A DNA stretch of 55,461 nucleotides, taken from the IMG/VR virus record IMGVR_UViG_3300024265_000005, positions 1-55,461 of that record; one strand, 5' to 3'. The translations under genes and the position numbers were made by a program. Below are positions 1-7,584 of this stretch, piece by piece; the first letter of the stretch is position 1; every line of letters begins with the position of its first letter. The DNA is from a virus. The notes beneath the pieces are model-generated. The model ran no database searches. It had not been told where the DNA came from and saw only the letters and a list, made by a program, of their open reading frames with translations.

Positions 1-470
1 GCTTCTGCATCAGGTGACATCGAGTTCACAGCTACTGTAGCGGCGCATAATTATAACCTTGCATCAGCTGCAGGTGACATTGAGTTTATCGGAACTTCTG
101 CAGGACGTATCTTTTGCTTTGCGTCAGTCACAGGATCTTGCGAATTTACGGCAAATGCGACGGCCCACAATTATAATCTGGCGTCAGTCGTAGGTACTAT
201 CGAGTTTACAGGTACAGCAGCTGGAAGAATACTACTCGACGAACTACCACTTGTTATATGGGAAGACGCTGACGTAACGTTTAAGAACACCAACGTCACT
301 TGGTATACTGGATTTGTAGATGCTTCTGCATCAGGTGACATCGAGTTCACAGCTACTGTAGCGGCGCATAATTATAACCTTGCATCAGCTGCAGGTGACA
401 TTGAGTTTATCGGAACTTCTGCAGGACGTATCTTTTGCTTTGCGTCAGTCACAGGATCTTGCGAATTTAC
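1..470. repeat. Terminal direct repeat, left copy (circular-map overlap)
   Basis: Bases 1-470 are identical to 54992-55461 by line-by-line reading. The simplest explanation is that a circular (or circularly permuted) genome was cut inside a repeat-rich gene, leaving an overlap. Both edges coincide exactly with the edges of a 149-bp internal repeat (1-149 = 322-470). That is what an assembler produces when it cannot decide what follows a repeat, and is not typical of a true packaging terminus. Confidence 0.93.
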
Positions 471-1119
471 AGCCACGGCACAAGCAGGAATAGGTATCCA
501 ATTGATGCCTCCAGAAATGCACGAGTCTATAGTTGATCCGTATGCAGGTGGAGCTTGGATGTGGTTGATCAGAATAAACATTCCTGGATACATCCCTTTA
601 TGGTATGCTCGAAATACTGAGAACGTCTTATATGGTGGCAAGAATTACATTAAAAACAACTTCAACATTGGGCTCGCAACGTCATCTGGCGATGGCTCTG
701 TTCCTCGATCTGGCCTTGTAATTGCTCAAGATGCAGATTACACTCTAGAGGATGAGATCAACGCTACGCAGGGAGCGAGTGGCGGTATGGTTAAGGTTAT
801 CCGAGCTCACGAAGACTATTTAGACAAATTTATTCTTGAGTTAGAACAAGAAGTTCAGATACTCGTCGGCAATAGTGACGCAGATAATATTACATTTCAT
901 TTAGGTATGCCGAATCCCTTGTTGCGGAAAATACCACTGCGTAGGTATTCAAGTAAGCGATGCCCATACGCTTTGCCTAGTTTGTTCAAGGGTCCTGAGT
1001 GTCAGTATGCTGGTGCAAATGTTACATGCACTGGCTTATATGAAGACTGTTTCACTAAAAACAATATTGCATTCTGGGGTGGCGAAGCGGGTTTAGACCC
1101 AGCCGTAGCTAGAGTATAA
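1..1119 (+). CDS. Tail tip protein, C-terminal part: repeat region plus gpL-like Fe-S type domain
   Basis: The frame is open from base 1 with no stop before 1119 and continues the frame that starts at 54179 across the circular junction. The joined product would be about 643 aa. The first ~160 codons here are 20-residue repeats. The rest resembles lambda minor tail protein L: a beta-rich domain, then a C-terminal region with four cysteines (codons at 961, 1000, 1027 and 1048) before a GG-containing tail end. In lambda gpL such cysteines hold an iron-sulfur cluster; that is family knowledge, not shown here. It lies directly upstream of the gpJ-like gene, matching lambda order. A shorter product from a TTG at 502 or ATG at 505 is possible, but I see no clear ribosome site there. 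Fusion of a lectin-like part to gpL is unusual. Confidence 0.75.
   Translation, partial: ASASGDIEFTATVAAHNYNLASAAGDIEFIGTSAGRIFCFASVTGSCEFTANATAHNYNLASVVGTIEFTGTAAGRILLDELPLVIWEDADVTFKNTNVTWYTGFVDASASGDIEFTATVAAHNYNLASAAGDIEFIGTSAGRIFCFASVTGSCEFTATAQAGIGIQLMPPEMHESIVDPYAGGAWMWLIRINIPGYIPLWYARNTENVLYGGKNYIKNNFNIGLATSSGDGSVPRSGLVIAQDADYTLEDEINATQGASGGMVKVIRAHEDYLDKFILELEQEVQILVGNSDADNITFHLGMPNPLLRKIPLRRYSSKRCPYALPSLFKGPECQYAGANVTCTGLYEDCFTKNNIAFWGGEAGLDPAVARV
322..470 (+). repeat. 149-bp direct repeat inside the tail gene (unit spacing 321 bp)
   Basis: Bases 322-470 repeat 1-149 exactly, and the same pair recurs at 54992-55140 and 55313-55461. The spacing of 321 bp is 107 codons, so gain or loss of a unit keeps the frame. 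The repeat encodes about two and a half copies of a degenerate 20-residue motif with the pattern ASAxGDIEFTAT followed by AAHNYNL or SAGRIFCF. Confidence 0.93.
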
Positions 1120-1128
1120 GGTGTAAAT

Positions 1129-4100
1129 ATGTGGGAAATATTGTGGTGGATTATCGTATACGTTATTTTACCGGCTGCGTTGGCGTATCTTGGCGGCACG
1201 CTTATGGCGCCAGACGAGCCTGAAGGAGAGGAGCCAAGAAGAAGTGCGCAGAGTACAAGTTGGAACCCTAGATCAACTCAAAGTGAGGGAATACCTAGGC
1301 CAAGAGCTTATGGCAAGAATATGCACCACGGCAATATTGTGTCTAAGTGGACGGATGTCGATGACTCCTACAGCGAAATACTTTACATGGTTGTTGAACA
1401 TGGTGACGGACCTACCGCAGGTGTAGGTGCAAACATAGTCTACCTCAATGATCAACCGGCTTCAAATTTTGGGTCTGTAAACATACAAGAGCGTCTCGGT
1501 ACGATGGATCAGACCGTTATGACTGGGTTTGAGAAATCTAAATTACAGCACAACATTGGCACAGCGTTAGTATACGATGTGGCCCAAACATTTACGACGC
1601 CTAACGACTTCTTCGAAGATATAGAATACACCGTCAGTTTTCCTCAAGGGTTGTACAGACGACAAAAAGATGGAGACATCAAGAGTTCCCAAAATACCCT
1701 ACAAGTGCGTATCCGTGAAGTAGGTGGGAGTTGGTCTGACGTGTCCCCGGCCACATTTTGGTGGCAATCCGTTGACCCGCTGTACTATCTCTTCAAACTG
1801 TCCGATTATACAACGATCAACAAAGGCACTCAGTACGAACTAGAATTCAAGGTGACGTCACCTCAAGGTGAGAGGCATGTCAATAAGATGTCTTTGAGGA
1901 GCGTCCGCGAAGTTTTAGATGTCCCGTTCACTCGACCAGGGAAAGCTTTAGTTGGTATCAGAGCAGTTGCCACATCACAGCTAAGCGGCAACATTGACGT
2001 TAAAGTGGTTCGCCAGGACAGGATCATCAACGTATTTAACGGCGCTGTTTGGTCGCTAGAGTGTTCAAACAATAGAGCGTGGATCGTTTGGGATATACTT
2101 ACACTACCCTGCATCTCGGGAAACGGCGGAGGCACTCCATACGCTATCGAAAGATATGATGGGATGGACCCAGCGTATCTAGACTTAAACTTCTTCCACG
2201 CATGGTCGCTATTCTGTGAAGAAGAGATTCTTGACGGTTATGGTGGGACAGAAGCGAGAGCTGCTTGCAACATAATCGTAGATACTTTCACTGACACTTA
2301 TTCATTATCCCAGAGGATCGCAAGAGTTGGCAGGGCGAATATCTATTGGGCCGGTGATAAGTTGACAGGCTGGATTGACACTGTTGTTACCACACCAATA
2401 GATTTGGTTACTATGGACAACATGATGTTCAAGTCCTGGAAAAACAATTGGGCGATAGTTTCTGAATTGGCAGGCGTAATAGAAGTGCTGTACCAGGATT
2501 CGAGACAGGGATACGAGAAGACCTCCGCAGATTATTCGAGCGAAGACGCCGGTGGATACATGAATATAGTCAGCCTAGAAGGTATAGGTATGACTTCTCG
2601 TGGTCCAGTCATTCACTATGCTAAACATTTGGTTACTCGTAATGCGTTAATTCGAAACAAAAATGAATTCAGGGTGGCCAAAGATGGGTTTCGATATTCT
2701 TTAGGCAACGTGATCCGTCTTCAATCAAGACCTGCGAATTGGGGCCAAGCGTACATAGTTAAAAGTGCAACAGCAGATACAATCACTGTAGGCAGAGATG
2801 TGGCGGGAGATGTAATACCTGGTGATGTGTTGCACATTCGAACATACGATACAGGTACAGAGCAGGTTATTACTGATACGTATACCGTAGATTCAGTACT
2901 GGCTAGAGTTATAACTATAACCGTACCGTGGGATGTCGCACCTATTAAAGGAAATTTAGTCGCCACAGGGGCTGCAACAGATGTGAAGCTGAGGAGGATA
3001 ACCAAACTTCGACCTACAAAAGATAATTATTTCGATGTCACTGTCGAAACTTACGATCCAGATTTGTTCGACGCTGATGACATTGACCCGAATAACCCTA
3101 ATGTGAATTATATTTGGGCAGGAGCGAATCCAGATATAGGTGCTCTAGTTACTCACGCTGATCTGGACGATTTAGTAGCTCAAATAATCCCTGCACAACC
3201 GGACATCAACGTTCCGTGGCCGAGTAATTTAACTTGGACTGGTAGTTTGGGAACGACAGTAGCGTGGAGCAAAACAGACGCCGACTTCGACATTACATTT
3301 AGCTACGCAGGGACTTCCAACATTATCGCGGCTGACTCGACTACTGATTCTTATATCTATTGGGACCCAGCGAGTCCAACAGTGTTTCTCTCGACCAATT
3401 TGATTGGCACGGCACTTGCTCCAGATCACTGGTTGATGTGTATAAACATTGATGGTGTCGTTTCTCAACCTAACCCACAACAGGTTATTCACGCGGCAAT
3501 ATTGTTGGCAGGGACGATCAGGGCTGAGACGTATCTTGAGTTGAGAAACACATACGTCTACAACGGAGATGATAGTTTAGATACTGCGAATCCGTTTGAC
3601 GTACCGTTCAAGATCGTATCGGAAATGATAGCCGTGCGATCTGTCAAGCTTTCGTTTCAAATAAAGCCATATCAGGCTTATTCTACTGCTGCTGCATCAG
3701 GCGGAGGCCAAACTTCTGGCGGAGGTGGGACCGGTTGGTGGCAAACTGAAACAGAATTGGCGACTGCCATTGACGCAAATACAGATTCGTCAAGAGCTGA
3801 TATTTCTTCTTCTGCTCAAACTGATATGGAGGATTTGGACACTCACCGACACACTATGCCTCAACACGACCATAATTTGAGTGGCAGCACTAATTCAGAG
3901 GATGGCACTGGTTCGCACAGCCATGATCTCGGTTTTTCAGCAAATGTAAGTAACGAAGACCCAGGCGACACTGATTTGGAGGATTTAGGTAATCATCAAC
4001 ATGGTCTCCCTGCTGGAACAACAGCTTTTGATGGCCACATACATAGCCAGAATGAACCTATTGGCGGGCACAAACATGACATGCCTGCTCAAGACGACCA

Positions 4101-4359
4101 TGCACATAACGTTGCTAACCATGTTCACGGTATCACTTATGGCCTTTATGAAGAGGACAACGCGCCAGTGACGGTTCACTATCATATCGACAACGGTGGC
4201 GGGTACGGTGGGCCGTCCGGTAATTTCACAACCACTCAGACTGACATCGACATAACAGCATCGATCACTACAGTAGGTTGGAAGTCTATTAGGTTCGACA
4301 CAGATAAAAGATGCCGCATTGCAGCAATCATAGAATGCAAGCTAGACATTGACGCTTAA
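1129..4359 (+). CDS. gpJ-like tail tip / host-specificity protein with His-rich C-terminus
   Basis: This 1076-aa protein follows the gpL-like gene after 9 bp, with AAGGTG upstream of the ATG. A hydrophobic stretch at residues 3-22 precedes a long body whose middle resembles the central hub part of lambda gpJ and similar tip-attachment proteins. Residues ~750-880 look like beta-rich fibre domains. From about residue 905 to 1020 there are nine His-x-His motifs (HRH, HDH, HSH, HQH, HIH, HKH, HAH, HVH, HYH) spaced through Gly/Asp-rich sequence. In T4 gp37, HxH repeats bind metal in the fibre tip, so a metal-stabilised tip is a reasonable inference. Position and size support the tip assignment; the receptor is unknown. 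Confidence 0.8.
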   Translation: MWEILWWIIVYVILPAALAYLGGTLMAPDEPEGEEPRRSAQSTSWNPRSTQSEGIPRPRAYGKNMHHGNIVSKWTDVDDSYSEILYMVVEHGDGPTAGVGANIVYLNDQPASNFGSVNIQERLGTMDQTVMTGFEKSKLQHNIGTALVYDVAQTFTTPNDFFEDIEYTVSFPQGLYRRQKDGDIKSSQNTLQVRIREVGGSWSDVSPATFWWQSVDPLYYLFKLSDYTTINKGTQYELEFKVTSPQGERHVNKMSLRSVREVLDVPFTRPGKALVGIRAVATSQLSGNIDVKVVRQDRIINVFNGAVWSLECSNNRAWIVWDILTLPCISGNGGGTPYAIERYDGMDPAYLDLNFFHAWSLFCEEEILDGYGGTEARAACNIIVDTFTDTYSLSQRIARVGRANIYWAGDKLTGWIDTVVTTPIDLVTMDNMMFKSWKNNWAIVSELAGVIEVLYQDSRQGYEKTSADYSSEDAGGYMNIVSLEGIGMTSRGPVIHYAKHLVTRNALIRNKNEFRVAKDGFRYSLGNVIRLQSRPANWGQAYIVKSATADTITVGRDVAGDVIPGDVLHIRTYDTGTEQVITDTYTVDSVLARVITITVPWDVAPIKGNLVATGAATDVKLRRITKLRPTKDNYFDVTVETYDPDLFDADDIDPNNPNVNYIWAGANPDIGALVTHADLDDLVAQIIPAQPDINVPWPSNLTWTGSLGTTVAWSKTDADFDITFSYAGTSNIIAADSTTDSYIYWDPASPTVFLSTNLIGTALAPDHWLMCINIDGVVSQPNPQQVIHAAILLAGTIRAETYLELRNTYVYNGDDSLDTANPFDVPFKIVSEMIAVRSVKLSFQIKPYQAYSTAAASGGGQTSGGGGTGWWQTETELATAIDANTDSSRADISSSAQTDMEDLDTHRHTMPQHDHNLSGSTNSEDGTGSHSHDLGFSANVSNEDPGDTDLEDLGNHQHGLPAGTTAFDGHIHSQNEPIGGHKHDMPAQDDHAHNVANHVHGITYGLYEEDNAPVTVHYHIDNGGGYGGPSGNFTTTQTDIDITASITTVGWKSIRFDTDKRCRIAAIIECKLDIDA

Positions 4360-4432
4360 GAAGGAAACAATGAGCGCAGAAATAATAAAGAAACTATTGT
4401 AGCAAGTTAGATGAATTGAAAGGAGAAGTAAA

Positions 4433-4891
4433 ATGAACAAAAGAACACTGACATTTGTGCTCACGTTATCACTGCTTGTTGCAGTGGGTGGTTGTGAGGT
4501 AACTAAAACTGTTGATCCAAATACTGGTGAAACTGAAAGGACGTTTAAGTTGGATCAGGAGCAAGCCGATGAAATTGAATCAGCAGCAGAAACACTTATT
4601 ACTACAGGTGCTGCAGCGTCTGGATTCTTGCCTTGGCTAACGCCACTTGTTGCTGCCGCTGCCGCTGGACTTGCGACATGGAGAAAGATAAGGCCAAAAT
4701 TAAATGAAGCAACTACCGCCAGAGATGCATACTTCAAAGGAGGTGAAGTTTTAGCGACCGCCTTAGATGATGTCAAAACTAATCAGCCAGAAGTGTGGGC
4801 GAAAATTGCTCCAGTAATTGAAAGTGCTTCCGGTCCTGTTGGCCACGTCGAGAACGCTATTCGCGGCTTCAGGCACTTGCCGCCTAAATAG
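4433..4891 (+). CDS. Predicted lipoprotein with internal membrane segment
   Basis: This 152-aa protein starts with a typical lipoprotein signal: a Lys/Arg start, a hydrophobic run and a VGGC lipobox near residue 21. A second hydrophobic Ala-rich segment lies at about residues 60-85, followed by a charged tail. The ribosome site AAAGGAG sits 8 bases before the ATG. It is the last gene before a terminator and follows the tail genes, where lysis genes often lie, so a spanin- or holin-related role is possible. Nothing in it is diagnostic. A 10-codon frame at 4370-4402 lies in the gap upstream; I do not call it a gene. Confidence 0.65.
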   Translation: MNKRTLTFVLTLSLLVAVGGCEVTKTVDPNTGETERTFKLDQEQADEIESAAETLITTGAAASGFLPWLTPLVAAAAAGLATWRKIRPKLNEATTARDAYFKGGEVLATALDDVKTNQPEVWAKIAPVIESASGPVGHVENAIRGFRHLPPK

Positions 4892-4912
4892 TATAATTCG
4901 GCGAGCATTCCA

Positions 4913-4947
4913 AGAGACGGTATTCAGGTCAGCTGGCCGTCTTTTTC
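4913..4947 (+). terminator. Intrinsic terminator after the tail/lipoprotein genes
   Basis: AGACGG (4915-4920) pairs with CCGTCT (4937-4942), with weaker pairing inside the 16-nt loop, followed by TTTTTC. It closes the late transcript. Confidence 0.75.
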
Positions 4948-5025
4948 TTTGATCCTAGGCCTCTAGCTGCCCAGCCTACAGACCATCGCATCTCAACTCG
5001 TGCCATCGGCAGGGTCTGCATGTGA
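4948..5025. other. GC-richer spacer, possible RNA fold, no gene
   Basis: No plausible gene on either strand. CAGACC (around 4979) can pair with GGGTCTG (around 5012), enclosing other self-complementary segments. Its composition is clearly richer in G+C than the A+T-rich regulatory DNA that follows. Confidence 0.4.
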
Positions 5026-5164
5026 GAAAATCACAAAATGGTCAAGTCCATCTTTTGGCCTGCATTTTTTCAACGAAAATTTTCACCTGTAAATCCATGG
5101 TACAAAAGGGATTAAGAAAAAGGTCAAAAAATCATTTGCAACTTCCCAATAAATTTGTTACAAT
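5026..5164 (+). promoter_or_regulatory. Promoter P1 with conserved upstream boxes
   Basis: TTGCAA (5136-5141) and TACAAT (5159-5164) are 17 bp apart, a good sigma70 match. Upstream lie the palindrome GAAAATTTTC (5075-5084), a TGTAA..GGTAC stretch and GAAAATCACAAA (5026-5037). The same boxes at nearly the same spacing precede the promoter at 9003, and in part the one at 31715. This suggests a shared regulator or UP-like element. It drives the 5202-8781 genes. Confidence 0.75.
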
Positions 5165-5201
5165 ATAGGGTGTAGATGAGAGCTTTAGAAAGGAAACGCA
5201 C

Positions 5202-5639
5202 ATGAAAGTAGGATTAAAGAGAATTGTCGCCAAGATAACTCAAGGTGATGAGTACGGCGTTTACCGTGAAACTGAAGAACACGATCAATATTTTTTAATG
5301 TTCGCTGTTACTACATACAAAGAAGTAATTAGCTATGGAAAAGGAGTAGCTAAAGTTCTTGGTTTAGCTTTTGAATGTTATGCAGATGAACCAATTTCTC
5401 CAGAAAAAGATGGACAAAAAGAAAAGCAAAAGCAAAAAGAATTGAAAGACAAAGCACAATGGGAAATAACTTTAGATAATTGGTTCAGCAAAGGCAAGTA
5501 TCCTTCATCTAAATTCATGAACGAAAAAAGATGGTCTTATTGGTTTTCGATCGGTGGTGAAAAATCTACAGATGGAAGTAAAACATTCGAACCTCCTAAA
5601 AAGAAAAAGCTCAGAGCAAAAGTGAAAAGGAAAAAATAG
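5202..5639 (+). CDS. Hypothetical early protein, Lys-rich C-terminus
   Basis: This 145-aa protein is the first gene behind promoter P1, with GAAAGGA 7 bases before the ATG. The first ~70 residues look like a mixed alpha/beta domain. The last ~20 residues are strongly basic (PPKKKKLRAKVKRKK), consistent with nucleic-acid binding. I recognise no family. Confidence 0.7.
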   Translation: MKVGLKRIVAKITQGDEYGVYRETEEHDQYFLMFAVTTYKEVISYGKGVAKVLGLAFECYADEPISPEKDGQKEKQKQKELKDKAQWEITLDNWFSKGKYPSSKFMNEKRWSYWFSIGGEKSTDGSKTFEPPKKKKLRAKVKRKK

Positions 5640-5640
5640 A

Positions 5641-5838
5641 ATGTCAGCGTGTGAAAAATGTTGGGCTGATGCAGGTCGTCGAGCTCAAATTTCCGGTCGT
5701 TCTCAAACAGAATGTTATGCTGAATTCCTTGAAGAGCGCAAAAATAATCTTTGTTCAGAAAAAGAACAGAAAGGAGATCTAAATGAAAATTCAATACAAA
5801 AATCTAAAACTACAAAAGAAGACTTCGAAGTTGATTGA
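5641..5838 (+). CDS. Small Cys-containing hypothetical protein
   Basis: This 65-aa frame begins one base after the previous stop and overlaps the next gene by 56 bases. The N-terminus has CxxCWAD and further cysteines, resembling short phage zinc-binding proteins. The C-terminal part overlaps the Mini-A-like start, so the functional part may be only the first ~45 residues. Confidence 0.5.
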   Translation: MSACEKCWADAGRRAQISGRSQTECYAEFLEERKNNLCSEKEQKGDLNENSIQKSKTTKEDFEVD

Positions 5839-6652
5839 GCAAGCGAATGAAATTCTTGCTGAGTACGAAGATCAAGGTTTTATCCTCACTGTTCGTCAAG
5901 TCTATTATCAATTTGTCGCTAGAGGTTTAATTTCGAATTGTCTCAAATCATATGGGTATGTCGGTGCTGCTTTGAACAAAGGAAGATTGGCAGGCTTGAT
6001 CGACTGGTCATTGATCGAAGACAGAACAAGAAATCTTGCAGGCAATTCGCATTGGAATAGTCCTTCTGAAATTCTGATGTCTGCAGCATTTTCATATAAA
6101 CTTGATTCCAGAGAAGATCAAGAATATAAAATCGAAATTTGGATTGAAAAAGATGCTCTTGTTGGAATGATCGAACCAGTTTGTGTAGAACTTGATCTTG
6201 ATTATTTTGCTTGTCGAGGTTTTGTAAGCCTGAGTGAAATGTGGAGAGCAGCACAAAGATTGAAAAATGAAAATTGCATTATTCTTCATCTCGGCGATCA
6301 TGATCCTTCTGGCATAGATATGACCAGAGATATTCAAGACCGACTCGTGACTTTCGGCTGTGATAATCTTGAAGTCAAAAGAATTGCTTTGACTATGGAT
6401 CAGATTAAAGAATTCAACCCGCCACCGAATCCTGTCAAACTTTCAGATTCACGTGCTCGCGATTACATAATAGAATATGGCAGCGAATCATGGGAGCTTG
6501 ACGCACTTGCTCCAGACGTGCTGGAAAAATTGATCAGAAAGCATGTAGCTGATTTCACTGACGAAAGCAAAAGACAGAAATTATTGGATAGGCAGCAACA
6601 AGAAAAAGAACAGCTAGAGCATGTTGCTGAAAATTGGGAGGATTATCGCTAA
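5783..6652 (+). CDS. Spo11/TopoVI-A-like TOPRIM protein (Mini-A type)
   Basis: This 289-aa protein combines a winged-helix-like motif with the pattern T-x-R-Q-x-Y-Y (tyrosines 41 and 42) and a TOPRIM-type acidic set: Glu122 in WIEKDA, and Asp172/Asp174 in GDHDPSG. That order and spacing match the A subunit of type IIB topoisomerases and Spo11, where the tyrosine attacks DNA and the acidic residues bind Mg2+. No B subunit (GHKL ATPase) is found nearby. This fits the stand-alone Mini-A proteins described in mobile elements, whose activity is poorly known. The start has AAAGGAG 6 bases upstream. Roles in DNA cleavage, replication or recombination are inference; the catalytic residues are present. 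Confidence 0.7.
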   Translation: MKIQYKNLKLQKKTSKLIEQANEILAEYEDQGFILTVRQVYYQFVARGLISNCLKSYGYVGAALNKGRLAGLIDWSLIEDRTRNLAGNSHWNSPSEILMSAAFSYKLDSREDQEYKIEIWIEKDALVGMIEPVCVELDLDYFACRGFVSLSEMWRAAQRLKNENCIILHLGDHDPSGIDMTRDIQDRLVTFGCDNLEVKRIALTMDQIKEFNPPPNPVKLSDSRARDYIIEYGSESWELDALAPDVLEKLIRKHVADFTDESKRQKLLDRQQQEKEQLEHVAENWEDYR

Positions 6653-7011
6653 TGAAAAGGATTGGAATAATTGGATCACGAAAAAGAAATAGTGGCAATG
6701 ATTATCAAAAAATCAAAAATACTTTTATGCGTGTAGCAAATGCAGATGACATTATTGTAAGTGGAGGTTGTCAAGAAGGAGGTGATCATTTTGCTGAAAT
6801 AATAGCAGCACAATTCAGTATACCAACAGAAATTTTCAGACCTGAATGGAAAAAGTACGGTCGCAGTGCAGGCTTTATTCGGAATACTGACATTGCAAAA
6901 ACAAGCGATATACTGATTGCGTGCGTTGCTGTCAATCGAAAAGGTGGTACTGAAGACACAATAAAAAAATTCAAGAAGTTTCATCCTGAAGGCAGGTTGA
7001 TTTTATGCTAG
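6652..7011 (+). CDS. SLOG-superfamily protein, YspA-like (DUF2493)
   Basis: The ATG overlaps the previous TAA, with GGGAGGA upstream; I prefer it to an in-frame start at 6634. The 119-aa protein reads as a YspA/DUF2493 Rossmann fold: GSRxR near the start, SGGxxxGGDxxAE in the middle, PxWxKYGRSAGxxRN, and GGTxxTIxxF at the end. SLOG proteins bind or process nucleotide-derived ligands. The ligand here is unknown. It is common in phages beside nucleotide genes. Confidence 0.75.
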   Translation: MKRIGIIGSRKRNSGNDYQKIKNTFMRVANADDIIVSGGCQEGGDHFAEIIAAQFSIPTEIFRPEWKKYGRSAGFIRNTDIAKTSDILIACVAVNRKGGTEDTIKKFKKFHPEGRLILC

Positions 7012-7322
7012 GAAAGAAAGGACAGATTATTGATAAATCGCATTCACAAGGTCTCGGAGTCTGTCAGATGTGGATGAAACTTTTCGAAGAGAATGAAGAA
7101 TATTTTCATGCTAAGCAATACGACAAAGTTAAGACGGACAAAGAAATTACTGCAAGCATGCTGACTTTTTTTCCTAATCGTAAAACTTCTAAAATATTTC
7201 AGTTCGTTCACAAAGTACGAGGACGATACAATCGTGGATGCTTGCTTAAAGATATGAAACCGAAAATTCAAAGCTTTAAATATTTCTACAATAAAAAAGG
7301 CAAAATAGAAAGGAGAAGGTGA
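7005..7322 (+). CDS. Hypothetical protein sharing a domain with the 9779 gene product
   Basis: This 105-aa basic protein overlaps the SLOG gene by 7 bases. Its middle matches the C-terminal half of the basic protein encoded at 9779: GLGV..W..LF..N, then (L)TDxEI, FPxR, IF..V..R.RYN.G.L and a final P..(V/I).S..Y. The two are therefore paralogues of an unrecognised helical domain. DNA binding is likely from charge and company, but unproven. Confidence 0.65.
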   Translation: MLGKKGQIIDKSHSQGLGVCQMWMKLFEENEEYFHAKQYDKVKTDKEITASMLTFFPNRKTSKIFQFVHKVRGRYNRGCLLKDMKPKIQSFKYFYNKKGKIERRR

Positions 7323-7323
7323 A

Positions 7324-7509
7324 ATGAAGAATCAAATCATAACTATTGAAAAGACGTCTAAAATATATAAAGGCGCTACAGCCATTGGCGTCTGCATGAT
7401 TATCGGCGGTATCATGACAATGGCTTCATCAATTGGAGAAGTCCTTGTGATGCTTGGCGTCATACTTTGTATTTACAGTTCGATTGGTGCGTGGTGGAAT
7501 AACGGTTAA
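7324..7509 (+). CDS. Small two-segment membrane protein
   Basis: This 61-aa protein has two hydrophobic stretches, residues ~18-35 and ~40-57, joined by a short turn and preceded by a charged N-terminus. AAAGGAG lies upstream. The hairpin topology would suit a small holin-like or envelope protein, but no family is evident. The hammerhead ribozyme begins 19 bases downstream. Confidence 0.65.
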   Translation: MKNQIITIEKTSKIYKGATAIGVCMIIGGIMTMASSIGEVLVMLGVILCIYSSIGAWWNNG

Positions 7510-7527
7510 ATTCTGCTTGCACCTTTA

Positions 7528-7584
7528 AGTCGAAACGCGATACGGAGATCGTGTCCACAAGTAGAAGCTTGTGCTGATGAGACT
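7528..7584 (+). ncRNA. Type II hammerhead ribozyme
   Basis: All core elements are present in order. Stem II 3' strand AGUC is 7528-7531. GAA is 7532-7534, with A15.1 at 7535 paired to U7554. Stem III is 7536-7541/7548-7553 (six pairs, one G.U, 6-nt loop). The cleavage nucleotide is C7555 (context GUC). Stem I is CACAAG/CUUGUG, 7556-7561/7568-7573, with a 6-nt loop. CUGAUGA is 7574-7580, and stem II 5' strand GACU is 7581-7584. The open helix is stem II, hence type II. Predicted cleavage is between 7555 and 7556, in the untranslated gap between the membrane-protein gene and the lipoprotein gene. Hammerheads are known in phages and metagenomes; activity here is inferred from sequence. Confidence 0.88.

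Noticed and set aside
1-470. True direct terminal repeats used for packaging.
   Set aside because: The ends fall inside a coding gene exactly at internal repeat boundaries, which points to assembly rather than packaging.
5641-5838. Programmed frameshift joining this small gene to the Mini-A-like gene.
   Set aside because: The Mini-A-like gene has its own AAAGGAG and ATG, and no slippery heptamer is in register.
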